DNA of 64,000 nt from Acholeplasmataceae bacterium UBA4853 (GTDB lineage: Bacteria; Bacillota_I; Bacilli_A; Acholeplasmatales; Acholeplasmataceae), in the NCBI GenBank assembly GCA_002399815.1, contig DHEJ01000038.1, positions 127,648-191,647 on the forward strand. The letters are read 5' to 3'. The notes beneath the pieces are model-generated. The model did not search any database and was not told the DNA's origin. It saw only the letters and a program-made list of their open reading frames with translations. A program made the translations under genes and the position numbers. This document shows positions 18,238 to 25,931 of the stretch, piece by piece (the first letter of the stretch is position 1; the number at the start of each line of letters is the position of its first letter).

Positions 18238-19876
18238 TTCTATTCTCCTTATTTTGTAGTCCGTAAATATCGTATCCACCATCTAGGTTATAAACATCAT
18301 AACCCTTACTTCTTAAAAACATCTCTGCATTATAGCTTCTTGTTCCTGATTGACAATATGTAATAATCTTTTTATCTTTTGGTATTAACTCATATTGTTT
18401 ACTTAATTGATTAATATCGATATGGATTGAATCTTTGATAAATCCATAAGATAATCTTTCCATTAAGTTTCTGACATCAACAAATACTGCACCTTCTTCT
18501 AATAAAGCTTCTACTTCATCATGATGTACTTGTCTTGTTACTTTATTTAAGATATTTGATGCGACATACCCAGCTAAATTAATAATGTCTTTTGCACTTG
18601 AATAAGGTGGAGCATAACTAAGTTCTAATTCTTGTAGATCACTAACCTTTAGTTTTGCTTTGATTGCAGTCGCTAGTACATCGATTCTTTTATCAATACC
18701 ATCAACACCAATTGCTTGTGCACCTAAAATCATTTCATCATCTTTATTAAAGATAACTTTTAAATTAATCGGTGTTGCATTTGGATAGTAACTTGCATGA
18801 TTGTTAGATAGTAAATGCATCACCCCATAATTAAAATCCTTAGCCATCTTTTCATTTAACCCAGTACTACCAATGCTTAAATCAAATAACTGAATAATTG
18901 AAGTCCCAATAGAACCTTGATTAGATACCTTTAATCCACTTAAGATATCTGCTAATTGTCTACCTTGACGATTAGCAGGTGATGCAAGTGAGATTAAAGT
19001 ATCTTTTTGATTAATCTGTTGTTTAACAACTATAGCATCTCCAACTGCATAAATATGTGGTATTGAAGTTTGATAGTTATGATCAACTAAGATCCCACCT
19101 TTTAAGCCTAAATTAATGCCTGCATCTCTTGCAAGTGATGTATCTGGTAAGACACCAACTGATGTCACAATAAAGTCTGTTTTAAAGTCATGATTTGATT
19201 TTAAATAAACTTGATTATCTTCAATTTTAATGACTTCATCATCTGTAAAAATTGGAACTCCATGTTTTTCTAATTCAATTCTTGCAAATCTTGCCATTTC
19301 ATCATCTAATACTGGAAGTACTTCTTTTGATTTTTCAACAAGTGTAACATCAATACCCTTTTTCTTTAAATTCTCTAAGACTTCAAGTCCAATGAATCCA
19401 GCACCAATAATGGTTGCATGATTTGGATTGTTTTCTTTTATAAATTCCATAATATAATCTAAATCAGGAATATTTCTTAATTCAAAATGTGGTATTAAAT
19501 CTAAACCTTTAATATCTAATTTAATTGGTTTAGCACCAGTAGAAATCACTAACTCATCATAGGATTCAAAACTTACTTCATTATTAAATCTATAAGTTAC
19601 TTGTTTTAATTTAGGGTCAATTGATATGACTTCACTTTGACTTCTAATATCTAAATTAAAACGTTCAACCAGTTCTTTTTCTTTCACAACTAATAATCTA
19701 CTTCGACTGTTAATAACTCCTGATAGATAATAAGGCAGTCCACAGTTAGCAAATGAAACATATGGACCCTTTTCAAATACAATGATTTGATCATCTTGAT
19801 TTAATCTACGGTATCTGGTAGCAAAACTCATACCACCAGCTACCCCACCAATAACTACAACCTTTTTATGTAACAT
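18230..19876 (-). CDS. CoA-disulfide / NADH-dependent persulfide reductase with rhodanese tail
   Basis: A 548-residue FAD- and NAD(P)H-dependent oxidoreductase of the CoADR-RHD/Npsr type. The N-terminus has the FAD motif GGVAGGMSFA. Cys45 in SFANCGLPYYLSG is the single redox cysteine of CoA-disulfide reductases. A central GxGxxG NADH site (IGAGFIGLE) and a dimerisation domain follow. The C-terminal 110 residues are a rhodanese with loop CQSGTRS (Cys508). Known homologues reduce CoA or low-molecular-weight persulfides and polysulfides. ATG 19876 has AAGGGG 8 bases upstream. It is the first gene of the operon with the rhodanese and the CsoR-like repressor and is driven by the promoter at 19908-19937. 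Confidence 0.9.
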   Translation of the reverse strand: MLHKKVVVIGGVAGGMSFATRYRRLNQDDQIIVFEKGPYVSFANCGLPYYLSGVINSRSRLLVVKEKELVERFNLDIRSQSEVISIDPKLKQVTYRFNNEVSFESYDELVISTGAKPIKLDIKGLDLIPHFELRNIPDLDYIMEFIKENNPNHATIIGAGFIGLEVLENLKKKGIDVTLVEKSKEVLPVLDDEMARFARIELEKHGVPIFTDDEVIKIEDNQVYLKSNHDFKTDFIVTSVGVLPDTSLARDAGINLGLKGGILVDHNYQTSIPHIYAVGDAIVVKQQINQKDTLISLASPANRQGRQLADILSGLKVSNQGSIGTSIIQLFDLSIGSTGLNEKMAKDFNYGVMHLLSNNHASYYPNATPINLKVIFNKDDEMILGAQAIGVDGIDKRIDVLATAIKAKLKVSDLQELELSYAPPYSSAKDIINLAGYVASNILNKVTRQVHHDEVEALLEEGAVFVDVRNLMERLSYGFIKDSIHIDINQLSKQYELIPKDKKIITYCQSGTRSYNAEMFLRSKGYDVYNLDGGYDIYGLQNKENRIV

Positions 19877-19907
19877 ATCTAGTACCCCTTAAATACATAT
19901 CATTCTT

Positions 19908-19937
19908 ATATTACCCCTGGGGGTATATATAAATCAA
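19908..19937 (-). promoter_or_regulatory. Persulfide operon promoter with CsoR-type operator
   Basis: On the minus strand TTGATT (19937-19932), an 18-base spacer, then TAATAT (19913-19908). TACCCC-TG-GGGGTA at 19912-19925 is a perfect 6-bp inverted repeat of the form used by CsoR/CstR-family repressors, and it fills the spacer up to the -10. Repressor binding would block polymerase directly. The match between this site and the repressor encoded three genes downstream supports autoregulation. Confidence 0.8.
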
Positions 19938-19944
19938 ATTAAAT

Positions 19945-19958
19945 GCTCTGTTAAGAGC
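19945..19958 (-). terminator. Weak hairpin after the CxxC membrane protein gene
   Basis: GCTCT and AGAGC pair around GTTA, followed on the minus strand by ATTTAATTTG. It is a weak or partial terminator, so some transcription may continue into the persulfide operon. Confidence 0.35.
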
Positions 19959-19976
19959 TGGGATTTCTATATTATG

Positions 19977-20453
19977 TTATTTATACGTAACTTTACAAGT
20001 TCCTAGTTTAATCTCACGGTAAATAAAGTACATACCAACAAAGATGAGAAATAAAGATATGAACTTATAAGGTAGTCCTGCAAGTGGTAATGCAATAACA
20101 ATTAAGTTAATACCAATCGCACCAAAAAATGCAATCACACAGCTTGTGCATCCATAGGTTAAGATTCCAAATAAAATAGACATGAATCCTAAATTAGAAC
20201 CATTACCAGAACCTGATCTTAACTCAACCATTGCAGTTGAAAAATTCATCATGAGTGTACTTAGTAGTGCCATTACAATATTTAAAAAGATATTTACAAC
20301 AACCAAATATACGCCAAACTCTGCTGCCATATCTATATAACTCATATTTAAATAATCAACCATAAAATAGATAATTAAAAATAAAACTAAGAATATGCTA
20401 CCTTGAATAATATACTTCTTTTCTTTTTGCATCTTTAAGACAACTTCAAACAT
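19977..20453 (-). CDS. Four-helix membrane protein with CxxC
   Basis: A 158-residue protein with about four membrane helices. A YGCTSC motif lies at the start of the third hydrophobic stretch, and a further Cys lies near the C-terminus (GTCKVTYK). I do not recognise the family. The paired cysteines and the position directly upstream of a persulfide-handling operon suggest a thiol or sulfur-related membrane function, which is inference. The start is the second of two consecutive ATGs (20453), 7 bases after GGAGG; the first (20456) leaves only 4. Confidence 0.6.
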   Translation of the reverse strand: MFEVVLKMQKEKKYIIQGSIFLVLFLIIYFMVDYLNMSYIDMAAEFGVYLVVVNIFLNIVMALLSTLMMNFSTAMVELRSGSGNGSNLGFMSILFGILTYGCTSCVIAFFGAIGINLIVIALPLAGLPYKFISLFLIFVGMYFIYREIKLGTCKVTYK

Positions 20454-20496
20454 CATTAAACCTCCTTTTCTAGTTTACTATATCAAAATAAATTAA

Positions 20497-20524
20497 AAAT
20501 CAAAAGGATTTGACCTTTTGATTT
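20497..20524 (-). terminator. Terminator of the SGNH hydrolase gene
   Basis: AAATCAAAAGG and CCTTTTGATTT form an 11-bp stem with loop ATTTGA. A T-rich tail follows on the minus strand. It lies 28 bases past the stop at 20552. Confidence 0.85.
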
Positions 20525-20551
20525 AATTTATGTGAAATTATTATCATTATC

Positions 20552-21211
20552 TTACTTATTAATCAGTGACCCTTTAATTAAGTTACTATATATTTGATAT
20601 CCTAAATCATTTAAATGAATCCCATCTGCTGTATAATTTTCATTTAAATAACCATCATCACCTACTAATGCATCATATACATTAATAAATTCAATCCCCA
20701 CTTTATTAAAGTGTACTTCTAATAAACTATTAATCTCTATAATATCTTCATTACTTCTACCTGCAACATAAATCTTTTTATAGAGTTTATGATCTTCGTT
20801 AATGACCGGTGTCATAGAAATATAATGAAAGTCTACTGTTTTATAGTGAGCTCTTAATTGAATAAAGAAATCCAGTACATTACTATATACTTCAAGCGGT
20901 GTTTTACGTAAGAGTACTAAGTCATTTGAACCAATCGATACATAAATCGCCTTAGGTTTAATATCACCAAAAATATCATTAAAATGATCCTTATATGTTT
21001 TAGTAGTTGCTCCTGCAATACCACGGTTTAAACTTTCTATTTCTGGAATGTACTTATCTAACTTAAAAAACTCAATCATTGAGTCTCCAGTAAATAAGAT
21101 AACATTCTCATCTACATTAGGATTTTCTGCTTTATACTTAGCAATTACTTTTTTACTTGTTCCATCAATCATATCTTTAAGTGCTTTAAATGCTTGTGTA
21201 TCTAATTTCAT
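20552..21211 (-). CDS. SGNH/GDSL-family hydrolase
   Basis: A 219-residue cytoplasmic esterase-type protein without a signal peptide. It shows the family blocks: GDSM (Ser44 nucleophile), NRGIAG, GSNDL and the Asp/His block DGIHLN near the C-terminus. Members remove acyl or acetyl groups from lipids or sugars; the substrate is unknown. The ATG at 21211 (MKLDTQ) is chosen because AAAGG lies 9 bases upstream, whereas it abuts the ATG at 21220. It is divergent from the P-loop protein gene at 21334. Confidence 0.85.
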   Translation of the reverse strand: MKLDTQAFKALKDMIDGTSKKVIAKYKAENPNVDENVILFTGDSMIEFFKLDKYIPEIESLNRGIAGATTKTYKDHFNDIFGDIKPKAIYVSIGSNDLVLLRKTPLEVYSNVLDFFIQLRAHYKTVDFHYISMTPVINEDHKLYKKIYVAGRSNEDIIEINSLLEVHFNKVGIEFINVYDALVGDDGYLNENYTADGIHLNDLGYQIYSNLIKGSLINK

Positions 21212-21246
21212 CTGAATCATCCTTTATATCCTATAATTGTAGTCTT

Positions 21247-21306
21247 TATTATAACACGTATAGATGATATAACTTCTAATTACATCATATCTTATATGTT
21301 ATAATA
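21247..21306. promoter_or_regulatory. Mirror-image divergent promoter region
   Basis: TATTATAAC (21247-21255) and GTTATAATA (21298-21306) are perfect 9-base inverted copies. Each carries a TATAAT -10, facing the SGNH gene (minus) and the P-loop gene (plus). The right one is an extended -10 (TGTTATAAT). No strong -35 is seen, so a shared regulator could use the dyad. Confidence 0.5.
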
Positions 21307-21333
21307 TTAACCATGATAAGGAGATAAACACTA

Positions 21334-23034
21334 TTGAAAGAATATTACTTAGACGATTCTGCATTCATCATTCAATTTAATCGTATACCTTGTAACTCAG
21401 AAGCTAACATCTTAAATTCTAGACCATTTTCTTTAATCTTAAGACGTTATTTAAATTATGTCAAAGACACTAAAAATCCAGAATTTAAATGGATTGTTAA
21501 ATTACACTTTAAAGAACTACTCTCAATATATAAAGCACTACTAGTTTGGGAGTATGATGAAGTGACTTCTAATTTAGAACTCATTAAATCTGAAGAAAAT
21601 AGATATGCATTTTATTTATTTACTGAAGGCTTTTATGATTACTGGAGAAAACTAGAACGTTTTGGTTTCTTTAGTAGAACTAGATTTGATGATGATCAAT
21701 CAACCAATCAAAGACTCATTGATTCATCAGACATCTTTTCAAATCTAGTACTAAAACTATATCGTACAATTTCTCAAAAGATAATTAATAAGAATTACCA
21801 TCTACTTCGTCAATTACCAGCAGGGACACAAGCAAATCTAGCAATTGTATCAAATCCTTGGACAAGTATGAGTCCTTATACAAAACTTACAGAACACCGT
21901 TTTGTAACAAGTATCTTAATTAGACCACCATTAATGATCTATTCTAAATCAAACACTAGAACCGGTTTATTTAAACCCTTAAATACGAATCCACTTGATC
22001 ACTTAACGATTAATAAAAATGATTTTATCGTTGTAGCAATTAAAGTCGGTCCTTATTTAACCTATGCCTACATCCATCAAAAATTCTTAAAATATGCAGT
22101 CACATTAGGATCTTTATTTGAGCTTGCATCCTTTGAAGCATATAAAGATAAAAAACCAGATCTAATCTATGTATATGGCATTGAAGATGAATCTTATGAT
22201 GGTACATACTTCCACGATCAAAAAGAGGATATCTATATCGGGTTTGTATCACTTAATGATAAAAACGATTATTTTGGTTATGTTAAAAAGATGTTACTCA
22301 CTCTTCACAATGTCAAAATGATCCATGAAGAAAAACTACCAATTCATGGTGCTATGTTTAAACTTGATTTAAAAAATGGTAAAACTAAAAATGTCGTTAT
22401 TATTGGGGATAGTGGTGCTGGTAAATCTGAAACCATTGAAGCTCTCCGCTATATTGGTAAAGACTTAATTAACAGTATTGAAATTATATATGATGATATG
22501 GGAACCTTTGATGAGGTAAACCAAACAATTGTAAGCTATGGTACAGAAATAGGTGCATTTGTTAGATTAGATGACCTAGACCAAGGCTATGCCTATAAAC
22601 AAATCGATAGAGCAGTCTTTTTAAACCCACATAAGACAAATGCTAGAGTAGTGCTTCCTGCATCCGATTATCATTTCATGATGAGAAAGCATAAAGTTGA
22701 TTTACTACTTTATGCAAATAACTATGATGAAGCATCTTCTGGTGTTAAGATCATGGATAACTTAAACGATGCCATAACAGTCTTTGAAGAAGGTATGAGA
22801 AAAGCTAAAGGTACAACATCAGAAGTTGGAATGACAAAAAGTTATTTTGCTAATCCATTTGGACCTGTCCAACATATGGAACAAACAAAAATCCTAGTGA
22901 AGTCTTACTTTAGTAAACTCTATGATCATAAGATTCCAGTAGGGGTCATATATACGAAGCTTGCTATTGATGGTTATGAACAAAAAGGACCCCATGAAGC
23001 TGCAAGAAAACTTTTAGAATTCTTAACTAAATAA
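21334..23034 (+). CDS. P-loop protein of HPr-kinase / PEPCK-like type
   Basis: A 566-residue soluble protein. The start is TTG at 21334, with AAGGAG 10 bases upstream. The C-terminal half has the Walker-type loop GDSGAGKSE (about residue 358), followed by IIYDDMGTF, resembling HPr kinase/phosphorylase and the related PEP carboxykinase fold. NPFGPVQ occurs near residue 510. The N-terminal 350 residues are not recognised. It is far longer than HPr kinase (about 310 residues) and is not itself canonical HprK or PckA. It may be a metabolite or protein kinase; the reaction is unknown. Confidence 0.65.
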   Translation: MKEYYLDDSAFIIQFNRIPCNSEANILNSRPFSLILRRYLNYVKDTKNPEFKWIVKLHFKELLSIYKALLVWEYDEVTSNLELIKSEENRYAFYLFTEGFYDYWRKLERFGFFSRTRFDDDQSTNQRLIDSSDIFSNLVLKLYRTISQKIINKNYHLLRQLPAGTQANLAIVSNPWTSMSPYTKLTEHRFVTSILIRPPLMIYSKSNTRTGLFKPLNTNPLDHLTINKNDFIVVAIKVGPYLTYAYIHQKFLKYAVTLGSLFELASFEAYKDKKPDLIYVYGIEDESYDGTYFHDQKEDIYIGFVSLNDKNDYFGYVKKMLLTLHNVKMIHEEKLPIHGAMFKLDLKNGKTKNVVIIGDSGAGKSETIEALRYIGKDLINSIEIIYDDMGTFDEVNQTIVSYGTEIGAFVRLDDLDQGYAYKQIDRAVFLNPHKTNARVVLPASDYHFMMRKHKVDLLLYANNYDEASSGVKIMDNLNDAITVFEEGMRKAKGTTSEVGMTKSYFANPFGPVQHMEQTKILVKSYFSKLYDHKIPVGVIYTKLAIDGYEQKGPHEAARKLLEFLTK

Positions 23035-23048
23035 ATACATAAAAAAAT

Positions 23049-23153
23049 AAAACCCATCAATCATGATTATGTAAAATTGGAGGTACTCATAAAACATCAG
23101 TATCTGTTATATATCTCCCAATTTATAACATAACCATAAACCTGACGGGTTTT
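23049..23153 (-). terminator. Long rod-like structured terminator / RNA
   Basis: A nested stem about 105 bases long fills the gap between two convergent genes. The outer stem is AAAACCC-A-TCA (23049-23059) with TGA-C-GGGTTTT (23143-23153). A middle stem pairs ATG-A-TTATGT with ACATAA-C-CAT. An inner stem pairs AAATTGG with CCAATTT. On the minus strand the outer arm is followed by TTTTATTTTTTTA, a strong T-run, so it can terminate the glmU transcript. It is far larger than the other terminators here. Confidence 0.6.
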
Positions 23154-23217
23154 GGTTAATTTAATTATATCAAATGCATAAATACTTAGCAATGAATGTT
23201 ATAAAGCATTTGTTGTC

Positions 23218-24594
23218 TTATTTTTCAGTCTTTGGTTTAATTAAATACTTAGAATAATCTTCTTTTGTTACTTGTCTAGATCTTGCAATAGCAAACCCAT
23301 TATCAGGAATATCTTTAGTTACAGTCGAACCTGCTGCAATAAAGACACTATCCCCAATCTTAATTGGTGCAATTAAGTTAGTATTACATCCAATAAATGC
23401 ATTATTTCCAATAATTGTTTGATGTTTATGAATACCATCATAGTTAACAGTTACACTACCACATCCAAAGTTTACACTTTCTCCTACCTTTGCATCTCCA
23501 ATATAAGCTAAATGACTTGCTTTTGTATTAAATCCAGTAGATGATTTCTTAACTTCAACGAAGTTACCAATACGGTTTTGTTCACCAATATCAGCATGAT
23601 CTCTTAAATGTGCAAATGGTCCAACAGTGGTATCTTTTCTAACAATTGAATCATAGATTAAACTATGCTTAATTTGAACATTTTCATAAATCGTTGAATT
23701 ATGTACCTCAGAATTTGGTCCAACAATTGCCCCAGCTTTAATCACTGTATTCCCAGTGATTGTAGTATTTGGGTTAATTGTTACACCTGGTTCAATAATC
23801 ACATTATGACCAACTGTAATGGTATCAGGGTTAATCATTGAAACGCCATTTAACATATGTTCTTTGTTGATATATTCTCTTAAATACTTTTCAGCCTTAG
23901 AAATACCATATAAATCATTAACACCCATAACTAAACTATTATTTCTAACCGTATAAGTACCAACCTTATAGTCTTTTCTCATCAGTTCAATCATGTCTGT
24001 AATGTAATACTCATTTTTAACATTATTAGGTTCTAATTTGTTTAATAATGGGAAAAATTTCTCATTATTAACAATATAGATACCCGTATTAATCTCTTTA
24101 ATTGTTTTTTGATACTCATTTGCATCTTTATCTTCAATGATTCCTTGAATAGCACCTTGTTGATTTCTTAAAATTCTGCCATAGCTTTTTGGATCATCAT
24201 AAATAGCTGTAACAACCGTTAAGTCATTTCCGTTTTCTTCATGTGCAGCAAAAATACGGTTAATATCCTTCCACCAAATTAAAGGCACATCACCAGGCAT
24301 AATAAATGTATGTCCTTCAAGTTTAGATAATACGGGTTCTGCCATTAATGCTGCATGACCGGTACCTAGTTGTTCTTCTTGATAAACATATTTAGCTCTA
24401 CTACCTAAAATATCTTCAATAACTTCTCTTCTATAACCTAAAACCAAATAAGTTTCTTCAACTTCACTTTTTTCAATATTCTCAACAATATATTCAATCA
24501 TTGGTTTTTTAAGTATAGGAAAAGCAACCTTTGGAACATCTGTACGCATTCGAGTACCTTTACCTGCTGCTAATACTAAAGCATATTTTTTCAT
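23218..24594 (-). CDS. glmU: Bifunctional UDP-GlcNAc pyrophosphorylase / GlcN-1-P acetyltransferase
   Basis: A 458-residue, full-length GlmU. The N-terminal uridylyltransferase has LAAGKGTRM with K at TDVPK. The C-terminal left-handed beta-helix has the hexapeptide repeats and the acetyltransferase His in ASHLAYIGD. It converts GlcN-1-P to GlcNAc-1-P with acetyl-CoA and then makes UDP-GlcNAc from UTP. ATG 24594 overlaps the glmM stop by 4 bases (ATGA), so it is translationally coupled. In an organism without visible peptidoglycan genes the product would feed the glycan pathways encoded upstream. Confidence 0.96.
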   Translation of the reverse strand: MKKYALVLAAGKGTRMRTDVPKVAFPILKKPMIEYIVENIEKSEVEETYLVLGYRREVIEDILGSRAKYVYQEEQLGTGHAALMAEPVLSKLEGHTFIMPGDVPLIWWKDINRIFAAHEENGNDLTVVTAIYDDPKSYGRILRNQQGAIQGIIEDKDANEYQKTIKEINTGIYIVNNEKFFPLLNKLEPNNVKNEYYITDMIELMRKDYKVGTYTVRNNSLVMGVNDLYGISKAEKYLREYINKEHMLNGVSMINPDTITVGHNVIIEPGVTINPNTTITGNTVIKAGAIVGPNSEVHNSTIYENVQIKHSLIYDSIVRKDTTVGPFAHLRDHADIGEQNRIGNFVEVKKSSTGFNTKASHLAYIGDAKVGESVNFGCGSVTVNYDGIHKHQTIIGNNAFIGCNTNLIAPIKIGDSVFIAAGSTVTKDIPDNGFAIARSRQVTKEDYSKYLIKPKTEK

Positions 24595-25904
24595 TTTAAA
24601 GCTCCTAACTGTTTGATTAAATGAACTAATTGATTCATATGTGTATCTAGTTTTGATTCATCTTTACAACTAATTGTAACACGGATAACTGGTTCAGTAC
24701 CACTAGGACGAACCAGTAATAAAGCATCCTCACCTAAATCCTTTTTAACCTTAGCAATTAAGGATAAAACATCTCTATGATTTAATACATTTTTATCAAC
24801 ATTCTTAATATTTACTAACTTCTGAGGATACATGATAACTTCTTTAGTATACGCTTTTAATGATGTCTTGTGTTCTGCTAATACTTTAACTAAGTACATT
24901 CCAGCAAATAATCCATCTCCAGATGGTAGTAGGTCATTTAAAATAATATGTCCACTATTTTCCCCACCTATAGTTAAATCATTTTTAACAATTTCATCTG
25001 ATACATATTTATCACCAACAGCTGTTTGTATCACTTTTATCCCTAAATCTTTAAATGCTTTTAATACACCAGGATTACTCATTTGAGTAAGTACTACGGT
25101 ATCTTTATTGAGTTTATTCATAGATTTTAAATACTTAGCAATAATATAAACAATCATATCACCATCAAAGATATTTGCATCTTGATCAACAACTAATAAT
25201 CTGTCTCCATCACCATCAAAACTTAATCCAATATCTGATTTAGTACTTAGTACTGTATTAATGATTGAATCTAAATGGGTGGAACCCACATTTAGATTAA
25301 TATTTAAACCATCTGGTTGATTTCCAATCTGATATGTTTGGCTAGAAACATCTTCGATGATCTTTTTAGCAATCATATAAGTTGCTCCATTTGCTGAATC
25401 ATATGCAATCTTTAAATTAGATTTAGGTATATTTAAATCTTGATAAACCGTTGAATATAAAGATTCAACTTCATTTGTTACACTAATAACTCCAGATTTA
25501 GGTGACACTAGAACATCTTCACTATCAATCAATGGTTCAAGTGATAACTCTTCTTCATCAAGCATTTTATAACCAGATTTAAATATTTTGATACCATTAT
25601 CCGTATAAGGATTATGAGAAGCTGTCACCATAACACCTATGACTTTATTAATCTTAGAATAATATGCAACCATTGGAGTAGATACGACTCTAGCAATTTT
25701 TACATTGACCCCAGCTAAAGCTGCGCCATATGCAATGCCATATGCAAGCATATCAGATGACAGTCTGGTATCTTGCCCAATAACCATTTCTTTGATCATA
25801 AACTTCTTAGCTAGTGCTTGACCCACTCTAAATGCTAATTTGTTATTGAGTTTTTCAAAGGCAGTACCCCTAATACCATCCGTACCAAAATATTTTTTAT
25901 TCAT
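24591..25904 (-). CDS. glmM: Phosphoglucosamine mutase
   Basis: A 437-residue alpha-D-phosphohexomutase. The catalytic phosphoserine is Ser96 in TASHNP. The metal loop is DGDGDR, and the C-terminal phosphate-binding loop is RPSGTEP. It converts GlcN-6-P to GlcN-1-P. AAGGGG precedes ATG 25904. It is the middle gene of the glmS-glmM-glmU operon, 27 bases after glmS. A decayed copy of its 5' third lies at 30721-31030. Confidence 0.95.
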   Translation of the reverse strand: MNKKYFGTDGIRGTAFEKLNNKLAFRVGQALAKKFMIKEMVIGQDTRLSSDMLAYGIAYGAALAGVNVKIARVVSTPMVAYYSKINKVIGVMVTASHNPYTDNGIKIFKSGYKMLDEEELSLEPLIDSEDVLVSPKSGVISVTNEVESLYSTVYQDLNIPKSNLKIAYDSANGATYMIAKKIIEDVSSQTYQIGNQPDGLNINLNVGSTHLDSIINTVLSTKSDIGLSFDGDGDRLLVVDQDANIFDGDMIVYIIAKYLKSMNKLNKDTVVLTQMSNPGVLKAFKDLGIKVIQTAVGDKYVSDEIVKNDLTIGGENSGHIILNDLLPSGDGLFAGMYLVKVLAEHKTSLKAYTKEVIMYPQKLVNIKNVDKNVLNHRDVLSLIAKVKKDLGEDALLLVRPSGTEPVIRVTISCKDESKLDTHMNQLVHLIKQLGALK

Positions 25905-25931
25905 AGACTTTATCCCCTTATATAAATTAAA

